From the NCBI RefSeq assembly GCF_000518645.1, contig NZ_JADZ01000044.1:1-35274 (forward strand): a stretch of 35,274 nt of DNA, read 5' to 3'. Both the position numbers and the translations under genes were made by a program. The notes below the pieces were generated by a model. That model did no database searches. It saw only the letters and a program-made list of their open reading frames with translations, and was not told where the DNA came from. The stretch comes from Curvibacter gracilis ATCC BAA-807 (GTDB lineage Bacteria; Pseudomonadota; Gammaproteobacteria; Burkholderiales; Burkholderiaceae_C). Shown piece by piece: positions 7,934 to 16,086 of this stretch. The stretch's first letter is position 1; each line of letters opens with the position of its first letter.

Positions 7934-10612
7934 TCAGACCACCAGGTTGACGAGACGACCCGGCACCACCACCACCTTCTTGGGGGGGGCGCCGTTGGCC
8001 AACTTGACAAACACCTCGCTGGCCAAGGCGATGCCTTCGATGGCCGCCTTGTCCGCCGCGGCCGGCACCAGGATGGAGCCGCGCAGCTTGCCGTTGATCT
8101 GCAACATCAATTCGATCTCGTCTTGCTGCAGCGCCGCTTCGTCCACCTGAGGCCAGGCCGCATCCAGCAGGTCGCCCAGCGAGCCGGCATAACCCAGCTC
8201 GGTCCACAGGCTGTGCGCCACGTGGGGCGTGGCGGGGTAGATGCAGCGCAGCAGGATGCCAAAGCCTTCGATCAGCGCCACCTGGGCGCCCGGGCAGTCC
8301 ATGGCCTTGAAGTCTTCCAAGGCGTTGAGCATCTTCATGGCCCCCGACACCACGGTGTTGTACTGCATGCGCTGGTAGTCATAGTCCACCTGCTTGAGCA
8401 CGGTGTGCACCTCCAGGCGCAGCGCCTTGGCCTCTTTGCCGAACACCACCTCGCCCAGCGAACTGGCCTGGGCCGTGCTGGCATTGGCGGCCTCGACATT
8501 GATCGCCAGCAGCTTGCTGCCGAAGTTCCAGACGCGACGCAGGAAGCGGTAACTGCCCTCCACCGCGGCATCGTTCCACTCCAGGGTGGCTTCGGGCGGT
8601 GCAGTGAACATGGTGTACAGCCGGGCCGTGTCGGCGCCGTAGCGCTCGATCAGGTCCTGCGGGTCCACACCGTTGTTCTTGCTCTTGCTCATGGTGCCCA
8701 CCCCCTCGTAATCGATGGGGGTGCCCACGGGCAGGTCGCCCACGGCATTCTTGAGCTTGGCGCCGATGATCTTGCCGCCTTCGTCGAGCACATGCTCCAC
8801 GTCGTGGGGCCAGAAGTACTCCTTGCCCCCTTTTTCGGTGCGACGCGAATAGATGTGGTTCAGCACCATGCCCTGCGTCAGCAGCTTGGTGAAAGGCTCA
8901 TCGACCTTCACCAGCCCCAGGTCACGCATCACCTTGGTCCAGAAACGGGCGTACAGCAGGTGCAGGATGGCGTGCTCGATGCCGCCGATGTACTGGTCCA
9001 TCGGCATCCAGTAGTTGGCGCCATCGGCCACCATGGCCTCGCTGTTCTTCGGATCGCAGTAGCGCATGAAGTACCACGACGAGTCGACGAAAGTGTCCAT
9101 GGTGTCGGTCTCGCGACGCGCCGCCTGACCGCACACCGGGCAGGTCACGCCGGCATGGAAGCCTTCGTGCTTGTGCAGCGGGTTGCCAGAGCCATCGGGA
9201 ATGCAATCCTGCGGCAGCACCACCGGCAGGTCTTTTTCGGGCACCGGCACGGGGCCGTGCTCCGGGCAGTGGATGATCGGGATCGGCGTGCCCCAGTAGC
9301 GCTGGCGGCTCACGCCCCAATCGCGCAGGCGCCAGGTGGTCTTCTTTTCGCCCAGGCCCTTGTCGGCCAGAGCGGCGGCCACGGCATTCACGCAGTCGGC
9401 AAACTTCAGGCCATCGTATGGGCCCGAGTTGATCATCACGCCGCGCTGCTTGTCGCCATACCAGTCGTGCCATTGGGCGGTGTCGTACGACTCACCCTCG
9501 ACCTGCACCACCTGACGGATCGGCAACTGGTATTTGAGGGCGAACGCAAAATCGCGCTCGTCGTGAGCTGGCACGCCCATGACCGCGCCATCGCCATAGC
9601 TCATGAGCACATAGTTGCCCACCCACACGGCCACCGATTCGCCGGTCAGGGGGTGGATCACGCTCAGGCCGGTCGGCTGGCCCTTCTTTTCCTGCGTGGC
9701 CAATTCGGCCTCCGTGGTACCACCCGACTTGCATTCTTCGATGAAGGCCTGCAGTGCCGCATTGCCGCGCGCCGCATGCTGAGCCAGCGGATGCTCGGGG
9801 GCCACGGCGCAGAAGGTCACGCCCATGATGGTGTCGGCCCGGGTGGTGAAGACATACAGCTTGCCGTCGCCGATCAACTGGCCGTCATCGCCGCGGATGT
9901 CATGCGGGAAGGCAAAGCGAACCCCTTCGCTCTTGCCGATCCAGTTCTCCTGCATCAGGCGCACGCGCTCAGGCCAGCCCGGCAGGTGGTTCTGCACCTG
10001 GTCCAGCAACTCGCCTGCGTAATCGGTGATCTTCAGGTAGTAGCCCGGGATTTCGCGCTTTTCCACCAGGGCGCCGGTGCGCCAGCCACGGCCGTCGATC
10101 ACCTGCTCATTGGCGAGCACGGTCTGATCCACCGGGTCCCAGTTCACGGTCTGGGTCTTGCGGTAGGCAATGCCTTTTTCAAGCATCTTCAGGAACAGCC
10201 ACTGGTTCCACTTGTAGTAGCTCGGATCGCAGGTGGCCACCTCGCGGCTCCAGTCGATGGCTAGGCCCATCGCCTGCATCTGCTTCTTCATGTAGGCGAT
10301 GTTGTCGTAGGTCCATTGGGCGGGCGGCACGCCGTTCTTCAGGGCCGCGTTCTCGGCCGGCAGGCCGAAAGCATCCCAGCCCATGGGCATCAACACGTTG
10401 TAGCCGTTCATGCGCAGGTAGCGCGTCAGCATGTCGTTGATGGTGTAGTTGCGCACGTGGCCCATGTGCAGCTTGCCGCTGGGGTAAGGCAGCATGGAGC
10501 AGGCATAGAACTTCTTCTTGCCGGCCTGTTCGGTCACACGGTAGGCGTCGCGGGCGGTCCAATGGTCGTGCGCGGCGCGCTCAACCTCAATGTGGTTGTA
10601 CTTTTCTTGCAT
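7934..10612 (-). CDS. leuS: leucyl-tRNA synthetase
   Basis: LeuS charges tRNA-Leu with leucine and edits mischarged products. The 892-residue product is a class I synthetase. The HIGH-type motif is HMGH (49-52) within [16 protein letters not shown], and the KMSKS-type motif reads TMSKS (640-644). The inserted CP1 editing domain is visible, with [21 protein letters not shown] zinc-binding-like module ([18 protein letters not shown]) and the tRNA-binding C-terminal domain follow. I chose the ATG at 10610-10612 ([11 protein letters not shown]) because homologues begin there; the frame is open 15 codons farther upstream. lptE starts one base after its stop. Confidence 0.98.
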   Translation of the reverse strand: MQEKYNHIEVERAAHDHWTARDAYRVTEQAGKKKFYACSMLPYPSGKLHMGHVRNYTINDMLTRYLRMNGYNVLMPMGWDAFGLPAENAALKNGVPPAQWTYDNIAYMKKQMQAMGLAIDWSREVATCDPSYYKWNQWLFLKMLEKGIAYRKTQTVNWDPVDQTVLANEQVIDGRGWRTGALVEKREIPGYYLKITDYAGELLDQVQNHLPGWPERVRLMQENWIGKSEGVRFAFPHDIRGDDGQLIGDGKLYVFTTRADTIMGVTFCAVAPEHPLAQHAARGNAALQAFIEECKSGGTTEAELATQEKKGQPTGLSVIHPLTGESVAVWVGNYVLMSYGDGAVMGVPAHDERDFAFALKYQLPIRQVVQVEGESYDTAQWHDWYGDKQRGVMINSGPYDGLKFADCVNAVAAALADKGLGEKKTTWRLRDWGVSRQRYWGTPIPIIHCPEHGPVPVPEKDLPVVLPQDCIPDGSGNPLHKHEGFHAGVTCPVCGQAARRETDTMDTFVDSSWYFMRYCDPKNSEAMVADGANYWMPMDQYIGGIEHAILHLLYARFWTKVMRDLGLVKVDEPFTKLLTQGMVLNHIYSRRTEKGGKEYFWPHDVEHVLDEGGKIIGAKLKNAVGDLPVGTPIDYEGVGTMSKSKNNGVDPQDLIERYGADTARLYTMFTAPPEATLEWNDAAVEGSYRFLRRVWNFGSKLLAINVEAANASTAQASSLGEVVFGKEAKALRLEVHTVLKQVDYDYQRMQYNTVVSGAMKMLNALEDFKAMDCPGAQVALIEGFGILLRCIYPATPHVAHSLWTELGYAGSLGDLLDAAWPQVDEAALQQDEIELMLQINGKLRGSILVPAAADKAAIEGIALASEVFVKLANGAPPKKVVVVPGRLVNLVV

Positions 10613-10690
10613 GGAATACTCTGTGGCGACCACGGTTGCCGCCGGTTGGAGGAGCAAGCCCAGCGGCTTGCGATGGGTGGATTTTAGGCG

Positions 10691-11155
10691 CTAGCGGGCC
10701 GGGCCCGGGCCGCCGGGCACGGCCAGCGCGCTGGAGGGTGTCGGGCGCGGATCCGCCACAAAGCCAATGCGGCTCAAGCCGGCTTTCTGGGCCAGGCCCA
10801 GCAGCTCGACCACCCGACCATAGGGAACCCGGGCATCGGCCCGCAACTGCACCTCGATCTGCGGGTCCTCCTGGGCCAATTCGTTGAGCCTTTGCGCCGC
10901 AGCCAGGTCGGTCAAGGGGGCCTCGTTGAGGTAGATCTGGCCACCGGTGTCCAAGGCCAGCGACACCGAACGGTGGCTCTGCACTGGCTGGGCCGCCTCG
11001 GAGTGCGGCAGATCGAGGCGCAGGCTGCTGGCCAGCAAAGGGGCCGTCAGGATCAGAATCACCACCAGCACCAGCATCACATCCACCAGCGGCGTCACGT
11101 TGATGTCACTCAGGGGCCGAGAGGTGTCGCCCCGCTCCAGGCGCCCGAAACTCAC
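10691..11155 (-). CDS. exbD: ExbD/TolR-family biopolymer transport protein
   Basis: ExbD-type proteins pair with ExbB to use the proton gradient to energise TonB-dependent uptake or, as TolR, envelope constriction. The 154-residue product has a short cytoplasmic N-terminus, one membrane segment (about 22-42) and a periplasmic domain. The N-terminal DINVTPLVDVMLVL carries the conserved membrane aspartate (Asp25). The start is GTG, which overlaps the exbB stop as GTGA, a clear sign of translational coupling. The C-terminus ends in a Pro/Gly-rich tail. No tonB, tolA or receptor gene is adjacent, so ExbD versus TolR cannot be settled from context alone. Confidence 0.9.
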   Translation of the reverse strand: MSFGRLERGDTSRPLSDINVTPLVDVMLVLVVILILTAPLLASSLRLDLPHSEAAQPVQSHRSVSLALDTGGQIYLNEAPLTDLAAAQRLNELAQEDPQIEVQLRADARVPYGRVVELLGLAQKAGLSRIGFVADPRPTPSSALAVPGGPGPAR

Positions 11156-11802
11156 GGCAGCGCCTTCTCAAGCAGCAGTTCACGCAGATCGCGGGCAAAG
11201 CCCTCAAGATCGGCTTCGATGGCGGCAATCAGGCGGCCCATCACGTTGTAGGCCAGCAGCGCCGGAATCGCCACCCCCAGCCCTGCCGCAGTCATCACCA
11301 GGGCCTCTCCCACCGGGCCGGCCACCTGGTCCAGGGTCAGGGTGCGCACGCCGGCCAGAGCGGTCAGCGCATGGAAAATCCCCCACACCGTCCCCAACAA
11401 GCCCACGAAAGGTGCCGTGGACGCGACCGTGGCCAGCAGCACCTGCCCCCACTGCAAGCGGCGCAGCACCCCATGCAGGGCATCGCGCAGGTGACGGGTC
11501 AGTTGCTGTTCGCGCGAGCCAGCGCCCGCCAGCGAGCCTGCAGGGCTCAAGGAAGACGCTGCCTCCACCAAGGGCAGCAGCGCCCGATCACGGTCCAGCG
11601 CCGCCAAATGGGCCAAGGCCTGCTCCATGCCCTGCGCCTGCCAGAACAGGGCCGTGGCCCGAGGCACATCCGCCCGGGCACGCCACAGCACCCAGCTCTT
11701 GCGCAGAATCACCACCCAGCTGGCCACCGACATCAGCAAAAGCAAGGCCGCCACCCCGCGCGTGAGCAGGTCGCCGTCGCCAAGCAATTGCAGGCTGCCC
11801 AT
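11152..11802 (-). CDS. exbB: MotA/TolQ/ExbB-family proton channel protein
   Basis: This inner-membrane protein forms the proton channel with the ExbD/TolR-type product of the next gene. The 216-residue product has an N-terminal membrane segment (about 14-34), a large cytoplasmic loop and two C-terminal membrane segments. The family signature is seen in LLATVASTAPFVGLLGTVWG and in EALVMTAAGLGVAIPALLAYN. It starts 12 bases after dapB and overlaps exbD by four bases. The dapB-exbB-exbD-leuS order is one I associate with Burkholderiales. ExbB and TolQ are hard to tell apart by sequence alone. Confidence 0.9.
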   Translation of the reverse strand: MGSLQLLGDGDLLTRGVAALLLLMSVASWVVILRKSWVLWRARADVPRATALFWQAQGMEQALAHLAALDRDRALLPLVEAASSLSPAGSLAGAGSREQQLTRHLRDALHGVLRRLQWGQVLLATVASTAPFVGLLGTVWGIFHALTALAGVRTLTLDQVAGPVGEALVMTAAGLGVAIPALLAYNVMGRLIAAIEADLEGFARDLRELLLEKALP

Positions 11803-11814
11803 GGCGGGGGACGA

Positions 11815-12627
11815 TCAGTTCAGGCCCAGCACGTCGAACATGTCGAACAGGCCTGTCTGCTGGGTGGCCAGAAAGCGCACCGCCCGCAGGCTGCCCTGGG
11901 CGTAGGTCGATCGGCTGGACGATTTGTGCGTGACTTCAATGCGCTCGCCGATGCCGGCAAACAGCACCGTGTGGTCGCCGACGATGTCGCCACCGCGCAC
12001 CGTCGCAAAGCCGATGGAGGACGGGTCGCGCTCGCCGGTCACCCCTTCACGGGCGTAGACCGCGCAATCCTTGAGGTCGCGCCCCAGCGCATCGGCAATC
12101 ACCTCGCCCATCTTGAGTGCGGTGCCCGAGGGAGCATCCACCTTGTGGCGATGGTGCGCCTCGATGATTTCGATGTCGTAGCCGGTCGACAGGGCCTTGG
12201 CGGCCATCTGCAGCAGCTTGAGCGTGACGTTCACGCCCACGCTCATGTTGGGTGCCAACATGATGGCGATGTCGCGCGAGATTTCGGCAATCTCCGCTTT
12301 CTGAGCGTCAGAAAAGCCCGTGGTCCCGATGACGGCCTTCACCCCCAACTCGCGGCAGACCTTCAGGTGGGCCAGCGTGCCTTCGGGGCGAGTGAAGTCG
12401 ATCAGCACCTGCGCGCCCTGCAGGCCCGCACGCAGATCCGAGGTGATTTGGATACCGCTGCTCTGGCCCAGATAGGCCGTCGCATCGGTGCCCAGAGCCG
12501 GGCTGGTGGGTACGTCCAGCGCACCCGCCAGAACGCAGTCATCGGCGGCCTGCACCGCCTCCAGCAACATGCGGCCCATGCGGCCCGAAGCGCCGGCAAT
12601 GGCGATCTTGTGCAAAGCAGCACTCAT
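11815..12627 (-). CDS. dapB: 4-hydroxy-tetrahydrodipicolinate reductase
   Basis: DapB reduces 4-hydroxy-tetrahydrodipicolinate with NAD(P)H in the diaminopimelate/lysine pathway, feeding peptidoglycan and protein synthesis. The 270-residue product has an N-terminal Rossmann domain with the nucleotide loop GASGRMG (12-18) and [12 protein letters not shown]. The substrate domain carries [20 protein letters not shown], the family signature with the catalytic histidine and lysine. The C-terminus ([17 protein letters not shown]) is also typical. It follows bamE by 58 bases and precedes exbB by 12, suggesting one transcript. Confidence 0.97.
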   Translation of the reverse strand: MSAALHKIAIAGASGRMGRMLLEAVQAADDCVLAGALDVPTSPALGTDATAYLGQSSGIQITSDLRAGLQGAQVLIDFTRPEGTLAHLKVCRELGVKAVIGTTGFSDAQKAEIAEISRDIAIMLAPNMSVGVNVTLKLLQMAAKALSTGYDIEIIEAHHRHKVDAPSGTALKMGEVIADALGRDLKDCAVYAREGVTGERDPSSIGFATVRGGDIVGDHTVLFAGIGERIEVTHKSSSRSTYAQGSLRAVRFLATQQTGLFDMFDVLGLN

Positions 12628-12685
12628 CTTCTGAATATCCTGTCTGTCGAAAAAAAGAAGCTCGGGCCCAGGGCACCGGGCCGCC

Positions 12686-13237
12686 TCAGCGGCGGGTGGG
12701 CTCCAGCGGAGGGTAGGTGGCCGGCAAGGGCGAATCGTCCACCTGGGAGCTGGCGCTGACGCTGCGTTTGGGCACCGGGAACTTGCTCAGCTGCTCGTCG
12801 GTGGCCTCCAAGGGCGGGATCTTCTTCGATTTGGTGCGCGAATCCAGTGTGGCCACAAACTCGGCCTCGCTGGGCATTTCGTCGCCTTCAAAACGCTCCA
12901 GGGCATCGCCCTTGAAATAGACGCTGAGGCGCCGCGACTGCGGCTCCACGCCTTGGCGGCGCAGAGTGAACACGTAATCCCAGCGATCGGAGTGGAACAC
13001 GCTGACGACCAGTGGGGTGCCCAGCACCTCCTTGACCTGTTGCCGCGTCATGCCGGGCTGCAGGGCCGACACTTGCTCCTTGGAGACGAAATTGCCCTGG
13101 ACGATCTCGATCCGATAAGGCGTGATGGCCGTCGCGATGCGGCTGCTGGCGCCGTCGAACGAACCACAGGCCGCGACACCGGCACACAATGCCAGCGACA
13201 AACTCAGCCGGGCGCTTCGAGGGGAATAAGCAGACAT
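12686..13237 (-). CDS. bamE: outer-membrane protein assembly factor BamE
   Basis: BamE is a small lipoprotein of the BAM complex that inserts beta-barrel proteins into the outer membrane. The 183-residue product has a signal peptide with a lipobox (VAAC, Cys24). It then has the SmpA/OmlA domain, seen as [36 protein letters not shown] and [11 protein letters not shown]. It is longer than E. coli BamE because of a C-terminal, Lys/Ser/Pro-rich tail after about residue 125, predicted to be flexible. No clear Shine-Dalgarno site precedes the ATG. It is divergent from fur across 85 bases, a pairing that is common in proteobacteria, and leads into dapB. Confidence 0.93.
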   Translation of the reverse strand: MSAYSPRSARLSLSLALCAGVAACGSFDGASSRIATAITPYRIEIVQGNFVSKEQVSALQPGMTRQQVKEVLGTPLVVSVFHSDRWDYVFTLRRQGVEPQSRRLSVYFKGDALERFEGDEMPSEAEFVATLDSRTKSKKIPPLEATDEQLSKFPVPKRSVSASSQVDDSPLPATYPPLEPTRR

Positions 13238-13322
13238 GGGTCGGGAGGTAGCGATATGATCGGCCCATTGTAGCGGCTGGGCCTGTCAGAGCGGGTTGGT
13301 ACGCTGGCGGAAGGACCCTTGC

Positions 13323-13745
13323 ATGGCCAATATCGAAGAACTGAAAAATACCGGGCTCAAAGCAACGCTGCCCCGCCTCAAGATCCTGGAGCTGTTCCAG
13401 AAGGGGCGGCAACGCCACATGACGGCTGAAGACGTGTTTCGCGTGCTGCTGCAGGAGCAATCCGACATCGGGCTGGCCACCGTGTACCGGGTGCTCACCC
13501 AGTTCGAGCAGGCCGGCATCCTGAGCCGCAGCCACTTCGAAAGCGGCAAGGCGGTCTACGAACTCAACGAAGGCCAGCACCACGACCACCTGGTCTGCAC
13601 CAGTTGCGGCAAGGTCGAAGAGTTCTATGACGCCGAAATCGAGCGGCGCCAGCAAATGGTGGCCAAGGCCAAGCACTGGCTGCTACAGGACCACGCCATG
13701 TCGCTGTACGGCCTGTGCGCCAACTGCGCCAGCGACAAACGCTGA
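13323..13745 (+). CDS. fur: ferric uptake regulator
   Basis: Fur is an iron-responsive repressor that binds DNA when loaded with Fe2+ and controls iron uptake. The 140-residue product has the winged-helix N-terminal domain ([32 protein letters not shown]). The metal and dimer domain carries HHDH at 86-89 and two CxxC pairs, Cys92/Cys95 and Cys132/Cys135. The start is the ATG at 13323 with AAGGA about nine bases upstream; an in-frame TTG nine codons earlier is less likely. It is divergent from bamE and convergent with hprK. The 85-base shared upstream region should hold both promoters, but I saw no clear Fur box in it. Confidence 0.97.
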   Translation: MANIEELKNTGLKATLPRLKILELFQKGRQRHMTAEDVFRVLLQEQSDIGLATVYRVLTQFEQAGILSRSHFESGKAVYELNEGQHHDHLVCTSCGKVEEFYDAEIERRQQMVAKAKHWLLQDHAMSLYGLCANCASDKR

Positions 13746-13756
13746 GCCTCCAGCCA

Positions 13757-13774
13757 GAGGCCTGCGGGGGCCTC
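13757..13774. terminator. hairpin between convergent fur and hprK
   Basis: GAGGCC and GGCCTC pair across a 6-base loop in the 46-base gap between the fur and hprK stops. It could act on both strands. There is no T tract on either side, so it is a weak terminator candidate. Confidence 0.3.
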
Positions 13775-13791
13775 AGCGGTGCCCGCCCAGG

Positions 13792-14742
13792 TCAGCCCTC
13801 TTGCTCCATGGCGCGGCGGTGCCGCTCCACGAACTCCTGGTAGGTATCAATGCCACGCAACTGGAGAATGGTGTTGCGCACGGCAGCCTCCACCAGCACC
13901 GCGATGTTGCGACCGGCCACCACCTGGATCACCACCTTGCGCACGGGCACACCCAGCACATCCTGGGTCAGGGGCTCATAGGGCAGGCGTTCGTAATCGC
14001 GCTCCAGCGTCTCCTTGCGGACCAGGTGCACGATGAGCTTGAGCCGCATCTTGCGCCGCACCGCCGTCTCACCAAAGATGCCCCGGATGTCGAGCAAGCC
14101 GATGCCGCGCACTTCCAGAAGGTTCTGCAGCAGTTCCGGGCAACGCCCTTCGATGGTGGTCTGATTGATGCGGTAGAGATCCACCGCGTCATCGGCCACC
14201 AAACCGTTGCCCCGCGAGATCAACTCCAGACCCAGTTCACTCTTGCCCAGACCCGACTCGCCCGTGATCATCACACCGAGCCCCAGGATGTCCATGAACA
14301 CCCCATGCATGGAGGTGCGGTCGGCAAAGTGCTTGGACAGATAGGCCCGCAGCACATCGATCACGAAGGCCGATGACTCCTGGGTGGCAAACATCGGGAT
14401 CTGTGCGCGCTCGCACATCGACAGCAGCGCATCGGGCGCGGCCTGACCATCGGCCAGCACCAGCACCGGCGGCTCCAGCGTCACGATGCGGGAGATGCGG
14501 CGAGCGCAATCCTCAGGCGTCGCATTGGTCAGGTAGGCGATTTCGCGCTCGCCAAGAATCTGTACGCGGTAAGGATGGATGTAGTTGAGGTAACCCACCA
14601 GATCGGCGCCCGAGCGGGCCGCTCGGACCACCACCTCGTCAAAGCGCCGCTCAGAGGCCCCCAGGCCGGCCACCCATTCCCATTTCAGAACGGAGCGGAA
14701 TTCCTCGAAGAGGACATCCGCACTGACGACATTGGGCTTCAC
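13792..14742 (-). CDS. hprK: HPr kinase/phosphorylase
   Basis: HprK phosphorylates and dephosphorylates HPr-type phosphocarriers on serine. In betaproteobacteria this ties the incomplete sugar PTS or nitrogen PTS to metabolic state. The 316-residue product has an N-terminal MurF-like domain and a C-terminal kinase domain with the Walker A loop GESGLGKS (161-168). It also has the conserved His146 in MHGVFMD and the signature [19 protein letters not shown] chose the GTG at 14740-14742, which gives the homologues' start ([14 protein letters not shown]) 22 bases after the ptsN stop. The GAGG before it is rather far (11 bases). It is cotranscribed with ptsN. Confidence 0.95.
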   Translation of the reverse strand: MKPNVVSADVLFEEFRSVLKWEWVAGLGASERRFDEVVVRAARSGADLVGYLNYIHPYRVQILGEREIAYLTNATPEDCARRISRIVTLEPPVLVLADGQAAPDALLSMCERAQIPMFATQESSAFVIDVLRAYLSKHFADRTSMHGVFMDILGLGVMITGESGLGKSELGLELISRGNGLVADDAVDLYRINQTTIEGRCPELLQNLLEVRGIGLLDIRGIFGETAVRRKMRLKLIVHLVRKETLERDYERLPYEPLTQDVLGVPVRKVVIQVVAGRNIAVLVEAAVRNTILQLRGIDTYQEFVERHRRAMEQEG

Positions 14743-14764
14743 AACAGAGACTGCCTCAAGGCCA

Positions 14765-15232
14765 TCAGGCCGGCTGGGTGGATTGCCAGGTGGCAATCAT
14801 CTGGTGCAGCTCGCCGGCATCGGTGCAGGCCTTGATCCGCTCACGCAGCGGAGCATCGCTGAGCAACTCGGCAATCTCGGACAGGATTTCCAGGTGCTTC
14901 TGGGTCGCCGCTTCGGGCACCAGCAGAAAGATCAACAAGCCCACGGGCTGCTCGTCAGGGGCATCAAAGCCGATCGGATGGGCCAACTGAAAAACCGCAG
15001 CCATCGGAAACTTGAGCCCCTTGATGCGCCCATGGGGGATGGCCACGCCATGGCCCAGCCCTGTGGACCCCAGGCGTTCGCGCGCAAACAGGCTGTCGGT
15101 GATCAATGCTCGGCTGAGGCCATGAAGGCTCTCGAACAACAAGCCGGCTTCTTCAAACGCACGCTTCTTGCTGGTGGCGTCGACGCACACAAGCACTTGA
15201 GCAGCGGGGAGGATGGACGCGAGACGGTTCAT
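14765..15232 (-). CDS. ptsN: PTS IIA-like nitrogen regulatory protein
   Basis: PtsN (EIIA-Ntr) is the terminal phosphoacceptor of the nitrogen PTS (PtsP-PtsO-PtsN). It regulates potassium transport and other targets by protein contacts in its unphosphorylated form. The 155-residue product has the PTS EIIA type-2 fold. The phosphorylated histidine is His67 in [11 protein letters not shown], and [12 protein letters not shown] is also typical. It sits between hpf and hprK, the standard betaproteobacterial order. The terminator between hpf and ptsN suggests that ptsN-hprK may also have its own promoter within the 143-base gap. The kup gene elsewhere in the window encodes a potassium transporter, a class PtsN controls in E. 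coli. Confidence 0.94.
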   Translation of the reverse strand: MNRLASILPAAQVLVCVDATSKKRAFEEAGLLFESLHGLSRALITDSLFARERLGSTGLGHGVAIPHGRIKGLKFPMAAVFQLAHPIGFDAPDEQPVGLLIFLLVPEAATQKHLEILSEIAELLSDAPLRERIKACTDAGELHQMIATWQSTQPA

Positions 15233-15304
15233 GGTGAGTTAGGGCGGATTATGCACCGGTCGCCCAGCTTCGGCGAAAAACCGCCATCGGCCTGCAACTG
15301 ACAA

Positions 15305-15336
15305 GAAAAAAGCCGCTGATTTGCAACAGCGGCTTC
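15305..15336 (-). terminator. intrinsic terminator after hpf
   Basis: On the minus strand AAGCCGCTG (15327-15335) pairs with CAGCGGCTT (15310-15318) across an 8-base loop, and a run of T follows (complement of 15305-15310). The 9-bp GC-rich stem plus T tract is a good intrinsic terminator, about 40 bases past the hpf stop. It would separate much of the hpf transcript from ptsN-hprK. Confidence 0.75.
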
Positions 15337-15375
15337 GGGGAGCTTGTCAGCACACGAAATGTCTGGCAAGCGGCA

Positions 15376-15705
15376 TCACATCAGGCGCTTGGCCGGGTCG
15401 TGGTGGTGATCTTGCACCCGGTCCTTGTGACGGACGACCTGACGGTCCAGCTTGTCCATCAACTCATCGACGGCCGCATACAGATCCTCATGGGAACTCT
15501 CGGCAAACATGTCGTTGCCCTTGACATGGACATTGCACTCGGCGCGTTGGCGGCGCTGCTTTTCCTTTTGCTTTTCAACAGTGAGCAAAACCTTCACATC
15601 AACCACCTGATCAAAATGTCGGGTGATCCGGTCCAGCTTGGTCGTCACGTAACTACGCAAGGCGGGTGTAACTTCGAGGTGATGACCGCTGATCGTCAAG
15701 TTCAT
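15376..15705 (-). CDS. hpf: ribosome hibernation promoting factor, short form
   Basis: HPF binds the 30S decoding region in stationary phase and drives formation of inactive 100S ribosome dimers. The 109-residue product is the short form, with the N-terminal S30AE domain ([56 protein letters not shown]) and a His-rich tail. It lacks the C-terminal dimerisation domain of long HPF. I chose the ATG at 15703-15705, since a perfect AGGAGG sits seven bases upstream; the frame runs open for another 37 codons but without homology. It precedes ptsN. In many relatives rpoN is directly upstream; here it is replaced by a non-coding stretch and a GGDEF gene. Confidence 0.95.
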   Translation of the reverse strand: MNLTISGHHLEVTPALRSYVTTKLDRITRHFDQVVDVKVLLTVEKQKEKQRRQRAECNVHVKGNDMFAESSHEDLYAAVDELMDKLDRQVVRHKDRVQDHHHDPAKRLM

Positions 15706-16086
15706 GAGTAGCCTCCTGTGCACTCTGGGTTGAAAACGCCACCGTTCAGGGTGGATGGCGAAGCTCAAATTCGATGAAGCTGAATTCACTATGCGCCCGC
15801 AAAACCCAATTTGCAATGGCTTTTCATCAAGCCGTCATGGGTTTTTGAGCCAACTCGGGAAAGCCCTCAGAAACCCCTTCATGACACACGGATGAGGCCT
15901 TGACGCCACTGCGGAAGGGCGGCAAATTCAACAGGTTTTCTCCGCCGGAAAGCGTCGCTCAAGTGTGAGGTTTGCGCACAAAAATGCACAAAGTGCGCCG
16001 CCCAACACCCTTCCCATCTCACCGATGGGCCCAAGCTCCCGAGGGCCAGGCAATGTGCAGGATGGGCGAGGCCGCCCGCCCCTCCA
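15706..16086. other. gene-free stretch upstream of hpf
   Basis: This 381-base stretch lies between the GGDEF gene and hpf, both on the minus strand. It holds the hpf ribosome-binding site, a 5-bp hairpin in the probable hpf leader (15739-15754) and a possible promoter (separate entry). The part near 16065-16083 can fold into a GC-rich hairpin past the GGDEF gene but has no T tract. I see no credible gene in it. Confidence 0.6.
15788..15816 (-). promoter_or_regulatory. possible hpf promoter
   Basis: On the minus strand TTGCAA (15811-15816) and CATAGT (15788-15793) are separated by 17 bases, about 80 bases before the hpf ATG. Each hexamer matches the sigma-70 consensus at four of six positions. 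No sigma-54 consensus was seen here. Confidence 0.3.

Noticed and set aside
7715-10264. Long plus-strand open frame (about 850 codons)
   Set aside because: It is antisense to leuS and lptE and shows only His/Gly/Ala-rich shadow composition.
13238-13322. Fur box between bamE and fur
   Set aside because: No stretch resembling the AT-rich Fur consensus was found in the gap.
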